A DNA stretch of 64,000 nucleotides. Origin: Burkholderia lata (GTDB lineage: Bacteria > Pseudomonadota > Gammaproteobacteria > Burkholderiales > Burkholderiaceae). Where the stretch lies: NCBI RefSeq assembly GCF_000012945.1, contig NC_007511.1:1116001-1180000 (forward strand). Direction: 5' to 3'. Positions 8,859 through 20,811 of the stretch are shown piece after piece. Under the pieces are notes generated by a model. The model did not search any database, was not told where the DNA came from, and saw nothing but the letters and a program-made list of their open reading frames with translations. Positions within the stretch are counted from its first letter, which is position 1. Each line of letters opens with the position of its first letter. Made by a program: the position numbers and the translations under genes.

Positions 8859-9620
8859 ATGTCAGCGAGGGAACAGGCGCGAACGGCAATCGTCACGGGC
8901 GGGTCGAGCGGGATCGGCTTTGCGATCGCGCGCCGGCTGGTGGAGGATGGGTATCGGGTCGCGATCGTCGGGCGCGACGCGGCGCGGCTGGAAGCGGCCG
9001 TCGCACGGCTCGGCGGCGCGGCGATCGGGCAGGCGGCCGACCTGAGCGTACGACGGAGTGCGGAGGCGGCGGTCGCCGCGATCGTCGAGCAGTGGCCTTG
9101 CATCGACGTGCTGGTCAACAACGCAGGGCTGACCGGCCGTGTCGGCGCGGATACGGAGGCGGGCGAGGCCGAGCGCGTGTGGGACGCCGTGCTCGACGCG
9201 AACCTGAAAAGCCTGTTCGTGACGACCGTGGCCGTGCTGCCGCACCTTGCAGAGCAGGGTGCGCGGATCGTCAACATCGGCTCGATCGCGGCGCGCGCCG
9301 GCAGCCTGCTGCCGGGCGGCCTGGCGTACGCGGCGGCGAAGGCCGGCGTCGAAGGGTTCACCGTCGCACTGGCGCGCGAACTCGGGCCGCGCGGCGCAAC
9401 GGTCAATACGGTTGCGCCCGGCTATATCGCCGACACGCGCTTCTTCGGCGAAAGCGGCGTCGCGCCGGCCATCGCCGCGACGATCCGCGAGCAGACGCCG
9501 GCCGGCCGCGCCGGGCATCCGGACGATATCGCGGACGCGGTCGCGTGGCTCGCCGGGCCGCGTGCATCGTTCGTCACCGGTGCGACGATCGCGGTGAACG
9601 GCGGCTGGCGCGTCGGGTGA
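8859..9620 (+). CDS. SDR family oxidoreductase
   Basis: The 253-aa classical short-chain dehydrogenase has the cofactor motif TGGSSGIGFAIA, the structural NNAG, a catalytic serine strand (IVNIGSIAARAG), the YAAAK catalytic motif and PGYIADTRF. A GGAGGG ribosome site supports the ATG at 8859. It resembles 3-oxoacyl-ACP reductase-like SDRs, but the substrate cannot be named. The divergent LysR gene is the likely regulator. Confidence 0.9.
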   Translation: MSAREQARTAIVTGGSSGIGFAIARRLVEDGYRVAIVGRDAARLEAAVARLGGAAIGQAADLSVRRSAEAAVAAIVEQWPCIDVLVNNAGLTGRVGADTEAGEAERVWDAVLDANLKSLFVTTVAVLPHLAEQGARIVNIGSIAARAGSLLPGGLAYAAAKAGVEGFTVALARELGPRGATVNTVAPGYIADTRFFGESGVAPAIAATIREQTPAGRAGHPDDIADAVAWLAGPRASFVTGATIAVNGGWRVG

Positions 9621-9675
9621 CGCAATCGACCCCGGTGGCCCGGCACGGCATCGCGTGCCACGCCCGGCCTGCCGG

Positions 9676-10155
9676 TCATTCGATATCCGTCGGCGGCTTG
9701 TCGCCGAGCCAGCGCCGCGCGCCGGGCCCGTTGCGGCCCGCGCGGTCCTCCGGGTTCGTCAGCTTGCAGCGCTTCAGCGACAGGCAGCCGCAGCCGATAC
9801 ATTCGTCGAGGTTGATGTACAGGCGCTGCAACTCCTCGATCCGGTTCGCAACGCGCTGCTTCCAGCCGCGCGACAGCCGCTGCCAGTCCTTGTTGCTCGG
9901 CGCGGTGTCCTCGGGGAGGCTGACGAGCTGCTCGGCGATCTCGTCGAGCGTATAGCCGATCTTCTGCGCGAACACGATGAACGCGATCAACCGCAGCACC
10001 GCGCGCGAATAGTGGCGATGGCTCGAGCCGTTGCGGTGCGACTTGATGAGCCCGCGCGTCTCGTAGAACCGCAGCGTCGACGCCGGTACGCCGCTGCGTG
10101 CGGCCACTTCACGAATCGACATCAGCGGCCATTGTGGTGTTTCCTGGATACCCAT
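9676..10155 (-). CDS. soxR: Redox-sensitive transcriptional activator SoxR
   Basis: The 159-aa MerR-family regulator has an N-terminal MerR helix-turn-helix (SIREVAARSGVPASTLRFYETRGLI), a dimerisation helix, and the diagnostic [2Fe-2S] cluster motif C-x2-C-x-C-x5-C at Cys119, 122, 124 and 130. Oxidation of the cluster by redox-cycling compounds activates promoters with over-long spacers. The start is supported by GGAGGGG. It is divergent from an RND operon whose promoter has the expected 19-bp spacer, so pump induction by redox-active drugs or phenazine-like compounds is the natural reading. Confidence 0.95.
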   Translation of the reverse strand: MGIQETPQWPLMSIREVAARSGVPASTLRFYETRGLIKSHRNGSSHRHYSRAVLRLIAFIVFAQKIGYTLDEIAEQLVSLPEDTAPSNKDWQRLSRGWKQRVANRIEELQRLYINLDECIGCGCLSLKRCKLTNPEDRAGRNGPGARRWLGDKPPTDIE

Positions 10156-10174
10156 GTTGCCCCTCCGGGAAAGC

Positions 10175-10205
10175 TTGACTTGAAGTTAACTTCAACTTTT
10201 ATGCT
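10175..10205 (+). promoter_or_regulatory. SoxR-dependent promoter of the RND operon
   Basis: A -35 TTGACT (10175-10180) and a -10 TATGCT (10200-10205) are separated by exactly 19 bases. The spacer contains the perfect palindrome TTGAAGTTAACTTCAA (10180-10195). The long spacer with a centred dyad is the hallmark of MerR/SoxR promoters, and its core resembles the SoxR box core AGTTAACT. Confidence 0.8.
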
Positions 10206-10235
10206 ACGCGGCAGTTTAACCCGTCGCGAGGCATC

Positions 10236-11480
10236 ATGCTCTCCTTATCCCTACGCAGGACGTCGCCTTTGGGTGCGGCCTGTGCACTGCTGCTGGCGTT
10301 GTCGGGCTGTCACGACGGCAAAGGCGCATCGTCGGCCCAATCCCTTCCCGAAGTCGGCGTTGCCACCATCGCGCCGCGCACGATCCGCCTCGCGGACGAA
10401 TTCAACGGACGCGTCGAAGCGGTCGATGCGGTCGAACTGCGGCCGCGCGTGAGCGGCTATCTGCAGCGTGTCGCCTACAAGGAAGGCGACCTGGTCGCGC
10501 AGGGCGCGCTGCTGTTCGAGATCGACCCGCGCCCGTACCGGATCGCGCTCGATCGCGCGAACGCGCAGCTGCAGCGGGCCCGCGCGGCCGCGAGCCTCGC
10601 GAACGTGCAGCTCAAGCGCGTGCAGACGCTGATCGATGCGCATGCGACGTCGCAGGAAGAACTCGACAACGCGCGCGCCACGGCCGAGCAAGCGCGTGCG
10701 GACCTGCAGGCGGCCGATGCGGCCGTCGCCGATGCGAAGCTCAATCTCGGTTTCACCGAAGTGCGCGCGCCGATCGCGGGCCGCGTCGGCCGTGCGGTCG
10801 CCACCGTCGGCAACCTGGCGCGCGCGGACGACACGCTGCTGACGACCGTCGTGTCGCAGAACCCCGTCTACGTGTATTTCGACTGCGACGAACAGAGCTA
10901 CCTGCGCTACAACGCACGGCGTGCCGATCCCAAGCATCGCGCGATCGGTGCCGATCCGGTGCGCGTGGGCCTCGCGAACGAGACGGGCTTCCCGCATGCG
11001 GGCACCGTCGACTTCCTCGACAACCGGCTCGACCCGCAAACGGGCACGATCCGCGCGCGCGTGCGGCTGCCGAATGCGGACCATACGTTTACGCCGGGCC
11101 TGTATGCGCGCGTGCAGCTCGTCAGCGGCCGCGACCAGGATGCTTTGCTCGTCGACGACAAGGCCGTGCTCACCGACCAGGACCGCAAGTACGTCTATGT
11201 GATCGGACCCGGCGACAAGGCGCTGCGTCGTGACGTAACGATCGGTCGCGGGCTGGATGGCGAGCGGATCATCGAGAAGGGGATTCAGGCGGGCGACCGC
11301 GTGGTCGTCGACGGTCTGCAGCGGATCTACTATCCGGGCGCGCAGGTGAAGCCGAAGGCGCTGCCCGCGCGCGCCGATGCCGGTGGTGCCGGCAATGGCG
11401 CAGGCAACGGCACGGGTAACGGCCCGGGTAACGGCACGCAGGCCGTCGCCGATGCCGGCGCGCCGCCGGCTGCGCAGTAA
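10236..11480 (+). CDS. RND efflux periplasmic adaptor lipoprotein
   Basis: The 414-aa membrane-fusion protein has a lipobox (LALSGC, lipidated Cys25), a biotinyl/lipoyl-like half motif (VELRPRVSGYLQRVAYKEGDLV), an alpha-helical hairpin (residues about 110-165), and the second half motif with the beta-barrel domain (FTEVRAPIAGRVGRA). The tail is unusual: a Gly/Asn repeat (GNG about every four residues) of low complexity. GAGG precedes the start. First gene of a SoxR-controlled tripartite pump. Confidence 0.92.
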   Translation: MLSLSLRRTSPLGAACALLLALSGCHDGKGASSAQSLPEVGVATIAPRTIRLADEFNGRVEAVDAVELRPRVSGYLQRVAYKEGDLVAQGALLFEIDPRPYRIALDRANAQLQRARAAASLANVQLKRVQTLIDAHATSQEELDNARATAEQARADLQAADAAVADAKLNLGFTEVRAPIAGRVGRAVATVGNLARADDTLLTTVVSQNPVYVYFDCDEQSYLRYNARRADPKHRAIGADPVRVGLANETGFPHAGTVDFLDNRLDPQTGTIRARVRLPNADHTFTPGLYARVQLVSGRDQDALLVDDKAVLTDQDRKYVYVIGPGDKALRRDVTIGRGLDGERIIEKGIQAGDRVVVDGLQRIYYPGAQVKPKALPARADAGGAGNGAGNGTGNGPGNGTQAVADAGAPPAAQ

Positions 11481-11493
11481 CGGGAGACAGGCA

Positions 11494-14400
11494 ATGGATT
11501 TCTCCCGATTCTTCATCGACCGGCCGATCTTCGCGGTCGTGCTGTCGATCGTCATCTTCGCGATCGGCCTGATCTCGATTCCGATGCTGCCCGCCGGCGA
11601 ATACCCGGAAGTCGTGCCGCCGAGCGTCGTCGTGCGAGCAACTTACCCGGGCGCGAACCCGAAGGAAATCGCCGAATCGGTCGCCGAACCGCTCGAAGAG
11701 GCGATCAACGGCGTCGAAGGCATCATGTACATGAAGTCGGTCGCCGGTTCCGACGGCAGCCTGCAGGTCGTCGTCACGTTCCTGCAGGGCGTCGATCCCG
11801 ACACCGCCGCCGTGCGCGTACAGAACCGCGTGAGCCAGGCGCTGTCGCGCCTGCCCGACGAGGTGCGCCAGTACGGCGTGACCACGCAGAAGCAGTCGCC
11901 CACGCCGCTGATGTACGTGAGCCTCTATTCGCCGGACAACAGCCGCGATTCGCTGTACCTGCGCAACTACCTGACGCTGCACGTGAAGGACGAGCTGTCG
12001 CGGCTCACGGGCGTCGGCGACGTCGGCCTGTCCGGCTCCGGCGACTATGCGATGCGGTTGTGGCTCGACCCGAACCGGCTCGCGTCGCGTGGCCTGACCG
12101 CGAGCGACGTGATTGCCGCCGTGCGCGAGCAGAACGTGCAGGTGTCGGCCGGCCAGCTCGGCGCGGAGCCGTCGCCAAAGAAAAATGACTTCCTGCTGTC
12201 GATCAACGTGCGCGGCCGGCTGCGCACGGTGCAGGAGTTCAGCGACATCGTGCTGCGTACCGGCGACGACGGGCAGGTCGTGAAGCTGTCCGACGTCGCG
12301 CGCATCGAGCTCGGCGCGGGCGACTACACGCTGCGCTCGTATTTCAACGACAAGCCATCGGCGGTGGTCGGCATCTTCCTGTCGCCGGGCGCGAACGCGC
12401 TCGAGGTCGCGAAGGCCGTGTATGCGAAGTTCGACGAGCTGTCGAAGCGGTTCCCGCCCGGCGTCGCGTACCGGCCCGTGTGGGATCCGACGGTGTTCGT
12501 GCGCGAATCGATCCGCGCGGTGCAGCACACGCTGATCGAGGCCGTCGTGCTGGTCGTGCTCGTCGTGATCCTGTTCCTGCAGACGTGGCGCGCGTCGATC
12601 ATTCCGCTCGTCGCGGTGCCCGTCTCGGTGGTCGGCACGTTCGCGTGGCTCTATCTGCTCGGCTATTCGATCAACACGCTGACGCTGTTCGGGCTCGTGC
12701 TCGCGATCGGGATCGTCGTCGACGATGCGATCGTGGTCGTCGAGAACGTCGAGCGCAACATCGCGCAGGGCCTGAGCCCGCGCGACGCCGCACACCAGGC
12801 GATGCGCGAGGTGTCGGGGCCGATCGTCGCGATCGCGCTCGTGCTGTGCGCGGTGTTCGTGCCGATGGCGTTCATGTCGGGCGTGACGGGCCAGTTCTAC
12901 CGGCAGTTCGCGGTGACGATCGCGATCTCGACGGTGATTTCCGCGATCAACTCGCTGACGCTGTCGCCCGCGCTCGCCGCGAAGCTGCTGCGTCCGCACG
13001 GTGCGCCGAAGGATGCGCTCACGCGCGGGCTCGACCGCGCGTTCGGCTGGCTGTTCCATCCGTTCAACCGCTTCTTCGACCGCAGTTCCGATCGCTATCA
13101 CGGCTTCGTGTCGCGCACGCTGAAGCGGCGCGGGGTGGTGTTCGCGGTCTACGCGGCGCTGCTCGCGGCGACCACGCTGCTGCTCAACGCGGTGCCGGGC
13201 GGCTTCATCCCCGTGCAGGACAAGCTGTACCTGTTCGCGGGCGCGAAACTGCCGGAAGGCGCGTCGCTCGCGCGCACCAGCGAGGTGACCGAGCAGATGA
13301 CGAAGATCGCGCTCGGCACCGACGGTGTCGAGATGGTGCCGGCGTTTGCCGGGTTGAACGCGCTGCAAGGCGTGAACACGCCGAACATCACGAACTCGTA
13401 CGTGATCCTGAAGCCGTTCGACCAGCGCCACCGCAGTGCCGCGCAGATCAACGCGGACCTGAACGCGCGCTTCGCGGCGATCGGCGGCGGCATTACCTAT
13501 GCGCTGATGCCGCCGCCGATCCAGGGCCTCGGCAACGGCTCGGGCTATTCGCTGTACCTGGAGGATCGCGGCGGGCTCGGCTACGGCGCATTGCAGAACG
13601 CGCTCACGGCGTTCCAGGGCGCGGTCGCGAAAACGCCGGGGATGAGCTACCCGGTCAGCTCGTACCAGGCGAACATCCCGCAGCTCGAGGTGAAGGTCGA
13701 CCGGCTGAAGGCGAAGGCGCAGGGTGTCGCGCTGACTGACCTGTTCAGCACGCTGCAGGTCTATCTCGGCTCGATGTACGTGAACGACTTCAACCTGTTC
13801 GGCCGCGTGTACCGCGTGATGGCGCAGGCCGATGCCGGCCACCGGCAGACGGCCGCCGACATCGCGAACCTGCGCACGCGCAACGCGAAGGGCGAGATGG
13901 TGCCGATCGGCTCGATGGTGACGGTGGCGCCGGCGTACGGGCCCGACCCGGTCGTTCGCTACAACGGCTATCCGGCCGCGAACCTGATCGGCGATGCCGA
14001 TCCGAAGGTGATGTCGTCGTCGCAGGCAATCGAGAAGCTCCAGCAGATCGCGAAGGAAGTGCTCCCGCCGGGCATCACGCTCGAATGGACCGACCTCAGC
14101 TACCAGCAGGTCACGCAGAGCAATGCGGCGATCGTCGTGTTCCCGCTCGCGGTGATGCTCGTGTTCCTCGTGCTCGCGTCGCTGTACGAGAGCTGGACGC
14201 TGCCGCTCGCGGTGATCCTGATCGTGCCCGTGTGCATCTGCGCCGCGCTGTTCGGCGTGTGGCTGTCGGGGGGCGACAACAACGTGTTCGTGCAGGTCGG
14301 GCTCGTCGTGCTGATGGGGCTCGCGTGCAAGAACGCGATCCTGATCGTCGAGTTCGCACGCGAGCTCGAAATCCAGGGCAAGGGCGTGATCGAAGCCGCG

Positions 14401-14667
14401 CTCGAAGCGTGCAAGCTGCGGCTGCGCCCGATCGTGATGACGTCGGTCGCGTTCATCGCGGGCTCGGTGCCGCTGCTGATCGGCGGCGGCGCGGGCAGCG
14501 AAGTGCGGGCGGCCACCGGCATCACCGTGTTTGCGGGGATGCTGGGCGTCACGCTGTTCGGGCTGTTCCTGACGCCCGTGTTCTATGTGGCGATCCGCAA
14601 GCTCGCGGGCGGCACGCCGGCCGTGTGGAGCGAACACCACGGCACCCTCGAAGGAGAAAACCGATGA
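11494..14667 (+). CDS. RND efflux inner-membrane transporter (HAE1 family)
   Basis: The 1057-aa AcrB-like proton/drug antiporter starts MDFSRFFIDRPIFAVVLS. It has the proton-relay segment GIVVDDAIVVVENVER in the fourth transmembrane helix and the matching LACKNAILIVEFARELE in the second half, with two large periplasmic loops between. The ATG at 11494 follows GGGAGAC; the extra upstream frame overlaps the adaptor gene and is not used. It exports amphiphilic drugs with the adaptor and the outer-membrane factor. Confidence 0.95.
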   Translation: MDFSRFFIDRPIFAVVLSIVIFAIGLISIPMLPAGEYPEVVPPSVVVRATYPGANPKEIAESVAEPLEEAINGVEGIMYMKSVAGSDGSLQVVVTFLQGVDPDTAAVRVQNRVSQALSRLPDEVRQYGVTTQKQSPTPLMYVSLYSPDNSRDSLYLRNYLTLHVKDELSRLTGVGDVGLSGSGDYAMRLWLDPNRLASRGLTASDVIAAVREQNVQVSAGQLGAEPSPKKNDFLLSINVRGRLRTVQEFSDIVLRTGDDGQVVKLSDVARIELGAGDYTLRSYFNDKPSAVVGIFLSPGANALEVAKAVYAKFDELSKRFPPGVAYRPVWDPTVFVRESIRAVQHTLIEAVVLVVLVVILFLQTWRASIIPLVAVPVSVVGTFAWLYLLGYSINTLTLFGLVLAIGIVVDDAIVVVENVERNIAQGLSPRDAAHQAMREVSGPIVAIALVLCAVFVPMAFMSGVTGQFYRQFAVTIAISTVISAINSLTLSPALAAKLLRPHGAPKDALTRGLDRAFGWLFHPFNRFFDRSSDRYHGFVSRTLKRRGVVFAVYAALLAATTLLLNAVPGGFIPVQDKLYLFAGAKLPEGASLARTSEVTEQMTKIALGTDGVEMVPAFAGLNALQGVNTPNITNSYVILKPFDQRHRSAAQINADLNARFAAIGGGITYALMPPPIQGLGNGSGYSLYLEDRGGLGYGALQNALTAFQGAVAKTPGMSYPVSSYQANIPQLEVKVDRLKAKAQGVALTDLFSTLQVYLGSMYVNDFNLFGRVYRVMAQADAGHRQTAADIANLRTRNAKGEMVPIGSMVTVAPAYGPDPVVRYNGYPAANLIGDADPKVMSSSQAIEKLQQIAKEVLPPGITLEWTDLSYQQVTQSNAAIVVFPLAVMLVFLVLASLYESWTLPLAVILIVPVCICAALFGVWLSGGDNNVFVQVGLVVLMGLACKNAILIVEFARELEIQGKGVIEAALEACKLRLRPIVMTSVAFIAGSVPLLIGGGAGSEVRAATGITVFAGMLGVTLFGLFLTPVFYVAIRKLAGGTPAVWSEHHGTLEGENR

Positions 14668-16187
14668 GCGCCGCTTTCCGTCTTTCCGCGCTCGCGATGT
14701 CGGTGACCCTCGCCGCGTGCGCGGTCGGCCCCGATTTCAAGCGGCCCGACACGACCACGGCCGCGCGGTTCGCCCGCGACGCGCATCCGGTGGCGTCGCG
14801 CGATGCGGCGCCGCCCGGTACGACGCCGGATACGCCGCCCGACGCGTCGGCCGATGCCGATGCCACGTTCTGGCGCGGCTTCGGCGATCCGGCGCTGACG
14901 CAGCTGATCGACACGGCGCTTGCGGCGAACCAGGACCTGCAGGTCGCCGTGTCGCGCTACGACGCATCGAATGCGTTGCTGTCGCAGGCCACGTTCGACC
15001 GCTATCCGACGATCACCGCGAGCGGGCAGATCGGCCATCAGCTGATGAGCAAGGACCAGGCGTTCGGCGCGTCGCGCAGTCAGCGCGATACGCCGACGTC
15101 CAGCATCGGGATCAATGCCGCGTGGGAGCTCGACCTGTTCGGCCGCGTGCGCCGTTCGATCGAGTCGCAGCGGGCGGAAACGGCTGCCAGCGCGGCGGAC
15201 GTGCGCGCGGTGCGCGTCGCGATCGCAGGCGAGGTGGCGAGCACGTACGTCGATCTGCGCGGCTCGCAGGAGCGGCTGCGGATCGCGCGTGAAAACGCCG
15301 ATAACCAGAAGCAGACGCTCGCACTGATCAATGCACGCGTCGGCGCGGGGAGAGGGTCGGAACTCGATGCGGCGCGGGCGCGCGCGCAGTACGAATCGAC
15401 GACGTCGCGGATCGCCGTGTACGAAGCGGCGATCGGCGTCGACGAGCACCGGCTCGCAGTGCTGACCGGGCAGACGCCGGACGCGTTGATCGGCCGCTTC
15501 GATCTCCCGAAGGCAGCCGCGTCGGCGGGCACGCCCGTGCCGCTGCCGGCACTGGCCGCCGACATCGATCCCGGCACGCCGGGCGACCTGCTGCGGCGGC
15601 GGCCCGACGTCGCGGCCGCCGAGGCGCGGCTGCACGCGGCGACCGCACGCGTCGGCGTCGCGACGGCCGACCTGTTCCCGCGCTTCACGCTGTCGGGGTT
15701 GCTCGGCAGTGCGACGAGCAGCTACGGGTTCTTCCGCGCGGGCAGCGACACGAACCTGATCGCGCTCGGCATCGACTGGTCGTTCCTCGACGTCGGCCGC
15801 GTGCGTGCACGGATCGCCGCGAGCGATGCGGAAGCGGCCGGCCAGCTTGCGCAGTACCGGCAGACCGTGCTCGGGGCGCTGGAGGAAACCGAGAACGCGC
15901 TGCTGCGCGCCGCTCGCACGCGCGACGAGACGGGCCATCTCGTGCAGGCCGCGGCCGACAGCGCGCGTGCCGCGCAACTGGCGCAGGCGCGGTTTTCGGC
16001 GGGCGCGATCGACTACTACGAAGTGCTCGATGCGCAACGCACGCTGCTGCAGGCACAGGATGCGGCGGCCGACGGGCAGATGCGCAGCGCGGCATCGACG
16101 GTGGCGCTGTACAAGGCGCTGGCAGGCGGCTGGCCGTCGGGAACGGGGCAGGGCCCGCAAGGCCCGCTCGCGCAGTCGGTGCAGTAA
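14664..16187 (+). CDS. RND efflux outer-membrane lipoprotein, NodT family
   Basis: The 507-aa outer-membrane factor has a lipobox (TLAAC) followed by VGPDFKRPD, the typical NodT/OprM start, and two repeated OEP halves with GEVASTYVDLRGSQERL and the PGDLLRRRPDVAAAEARL signature. The start ATG overlaps the transporter stop as ATGA and has AAGGAG upstream, so translation is coupled. It completes the SoxR-linked tripartite pump. Confidence 0.93.
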   Translation: MSAAFRLSALAMSVTLAACAVGPDFKRPDTTTAARFARDAHPVASRDAAPPGTTPDTPPDASADADATFWRGFGDPALTQLIDTALAANQDLQVAVSRYDASNALLSQATFDRYPTITASGQIGHQLMSKDQAFGASRSQRDTPTSSIGINAAWELDLFGRVRRSIESQRAETAASAADVRAVRVAIAGEVASTYVDLRGSQERLRIARENADNQKQTLALINARVGAGRGSELDAARARAQYESTTSRIAVYEAAIGVDEHRLAVLTGQTPDALIGRFDLPKAAASAGTPVPLPALAADIDPGTPGDLLRRRPDVAAAEARLHAATARVGVATADLFPRFTLSGLLGSATSSYGFFRAGSDTNLIALGIDWSFLDVGRVRARIAASDAEAAGQLAQYRQTVLGALEETENALLRAARTRDETGHLVQAAADSARAAQLAQARFSAGAIDYYEVLDAQRTLLQAQDAAADGQMRSAASTVALYKALAGGWPSGTGQGPQGPLAQSVQ

Positions 16188-16246
16188 CGCGCGGGCACGG
16201 TGGCGCGGCAGGCCGGAGCGATCCTGCCTGCCGCGCCGCCGCGTGA

Positions 16247-18940
<2,694 letters not shown>

Positions 18941-19030
18941 GCAATGTCTCCAGAAGCATAAGACTGCGCGGGGCGACGGTCGTGGCGCCGCGTCGCGCGA
19001 CGGAACGCCCGCCGATCGGCGGGCAGATAG

Positions 19031-19092
19031 TTGCAATTGCAATCGTATGGAGGCAATTGTTATCGAGGTAAAATTTAATTGCAACTGCAATT
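19031..19092. promoter_or_regulatory. MarR operators between aceE paralogue and marR
   Basis: A perfect palindrome TTGCAATTGCAA lies at 19031-19042 and an imperfect one, AATTGCAACTGCAATT, at 19077-19092, with another CAATTG-type half site between them. They fill the divergent promoter region, and the second sits just before marR. The first palindrome recurs at 20760. Confidence 0.65.
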
Positions 19093-19113
19093 CAACGAGA
19101 GGAACGACCTGAC

Positions 19114-19569
19114 ATGAGCGCACCCGAACCCGATCTGTGGTTCTCGTTCGTCCGCGCACACCGGACGATGATTCGCGAGATCGAGCGCCGCCTCGCGGCG
19201 GCCGGCCTGCCGGCCTACGCGTGGTACGACGCGTTGTGGGGGCTCGAAAGCGGGCCCGACGGCACGCGCCGCATGCACGAACTGGCCGACGTGCTCGCGA
19301 TCGAGCGCTACAACCTTACGCGCCTCGTCGACCGGCTCGAACAGGAGGGGCTCGTCACGCGCGCCCGTTCGGCGGACGACGGCCGCGCCGCGTATGCGCG
19401 CATCACCGACAAGGGGCGGACGCTGCGCAAGAAGATGTGGAAGGTGTACCAGTCGACGGTCGCGGAACTCTTCCTCGATCAGTTCGGCGGCAAGGAGCAG
19501 GCGGCGATGGCCGCCGCGCTCGACCGTGCGGCCGCCGCGGCGCGCGACGCGGCGGCCGACGCGAAGTAG
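19114..19569 (+). CDS. MarR family transcriptional regulator
   Basis: The 151-aa winged-helix repressor contains MHELADVLAIERYNLTRLVDRLEQEGLVTRARSADDGRAAYARITDKG, the MarR recognition helix and wing. The C-terminus is Ala-rich. It is flanked on both sides by genes pointing away from it or converging on it, with matching palindromes at 19031 and 20760. This argues that it represses the aceE paralogue, itself, the AceE-like gene and the GST gene. The ligand is unknown. Confidence 0.9.
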   Translation: MSAPEPDLWFSFVRAHRTMIREIERRLAAAGLPAYAWYDALWGLESGPDGTRRMHELADVLAIERYNLTRLVDRLEQEGLVTRARSADDGRAAYARITDKGRTLRKKMWKVYQSTVAELFLDQFGGKEQAAMAAALDRAAAAARDAAADAK

Positions 19570-19587
19570 CGGCGGCCGGCCCGCGCG

Positions 19588-20706
19588 TCAGCCGCTCGCA
19601 TAGCGGCGCATTGCCTGCGCGGCCCAGTCGGCCGGCACGCGGCCGTCGTCGGCCAGCAGGCGAAGCGCCACCGCGGCGATCCAGCGCGCACCCGGCACGC
19701 GCGTACCGGGGCTCGGGCCGGCCAGATCCGCGCCGAGCACCGCGAAGCGGGCCGGTACGAACGCGCCGATCTGCGCGGCGACGTGCCCCGCGTAGCCCGT
19801 CACCGCGAGCACCGGTGTGCGGCTGTCGCCGAAGCATCGGCGCACATGCGCGATCTGCGGTTCGTCCTGCGGGTGCAGCAGGTTCCACCGGTCGGCCGCG
19901 TGACCGTCGCGGGCGAGCTGCGTGTAGCTCGGGCAGCTCCAGATCGTCGAATCGACGCGCCATTCGTCGTGCAGCAGATCGGCCGCTTCCATCACCTGCG
20001 CGAGCGTGCTGCCCGCGCCGCACAGCCGGATCTGCGCGGCCGCGCCCGCTGCCGCGCGCCGGCCGGCGCGCACCATGCCGCTGAATGCATCGCGGGCCGC
20101 CGTGGCCGACAGCGGTTTCGCATCGGGCACGAGGTTGTCGTGGCTCGCGAGGTAACAGAATCCCGGCTGGCCGGCGACATAAAGCGTGCGCAGCGCGTGG
20201 CGCAGGATCGCGATCGCCTCATGCCCCGAAGCCGGATCGTACGGCGTGCACGCGGGGTTCGCGGCCAGCCAGTGCGGGACGTCGGGCGTCACGCCTTTCG
20301 GCCAGGACGACGCGACCGTTTCGGCATCGTTGACGAAGATCCCGCGATCGATGGTTTCGACCGACGCCAGCCGCAGCCGGTCGGTCGCGCGCGCATGCAG
20401 CAGGTACAGCAGGGGTTTCTCGAACCGCTTGCGCGCATCGAGAAACCGCAGCGGCCATGCGCTGATGCGGCGATGGGCTCCCGTGTCAGCAGACGGCTCC
20501 CGCGCATCGGCACGCACGATCCATACGCGCTCCGATGTCGCGGCATCGCGTTCGAGACAATCGGCGGCGGCACGCATCGCACCGAGCGGCGACACCGCGC
20601 GGCCACGCGGCGCGAGCCGCTGCGTCAGCAGCCTTTCGAGGCAGGCCGCCGCGGCGCGGCGGGTGTCGGGTGTCCGCACGGGCGGACCGGATCGCGCAGT
20701 CTGCAT
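19588..20706 (-). CDS. Stand-alone AceE C-terminal-like protein (transketolase C domain)
   Basis: The 372-aa protein aligns by eye with the last third of the AceE paralogue next door: YTQLARDGHAADRWNLLHP matches its LNELRRDGLAAERWNLLHP, followed by RCFGDSRTPVLAVTGY and RFAVLGADLAGPSPGTR. The ThDP-binding GDG...N motif is absent, so it cannot be a complete E1. The ATG at 20706 follows GGAGGGAC, so this is a separately expressed gene and not simply a decayed copy. It could be a regulatory or scaffolding paralogue. It is divergent from the GST gene across a MarR-type operator. Confidence 0.75.
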   Translation of the reverse strand: MQTARSGPPVRTPDTRRAAAACLERLLTQRLAPRGRAVSPLGAMRAAADCLERDAATSERVWIVRADAREPSADTGAHRRISAWPLRFLDARKRFEKPLLYLLHARATDRLRLASVETIDRGIFVNDAETVASSWPKGVTPDVPHWLAANPACTPYDPASGHEAIAILRHALRTLYVAGQPGFCYLASHDNLVPDAKPLSATAARDAFSGMVRAGRRAAAGAAAQIRLCGAGSTLAQVMEAADLLHDEWRVDSTIWSCPSYTQLARDGHAADRWNLLHPQDEPQIAHVRRCFGDSRTPVLAVTGYAGHVAAQIGAFVPARFAVLGADLAGPSPGTRVPGARWIAAVALRLLADDGRVPADWAAQAMRRYASG

Positions 20707-20759
20707 GTCCCTCCTTCGAGTACTGGCATGTCGCCGGAGCTATCGGTTCCGGCATAGGA

Positions 20760-20786
20760 TTGCAATTGCAACGATTGTAGTTGCAA
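20760..20786. promoter_or_regulatory. MarR operators between AceE-like and GST genes
   Basis: TTGCAATTGCAA at 20760-20771 is identical to the palindrome at 19031; TTGTAGTTGCAA at 20775-20786 is a degenerate copy. They sit in the 105-base divergent region between the two genes. Confidence 0.65.
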
Positions 20787-20811
20787 CGATAACCGGAAGA
20801 CAAGGACCGAC

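Noticed and set aside
11269..14640. Very long minus-strand open frame opposite the RND transporter
   Set aside because: Reads as His/Arg/Asp-rich shadow of a GC-rich gene; similar mirrors lie opposite ggt, the symporter and the AceE paralogue.
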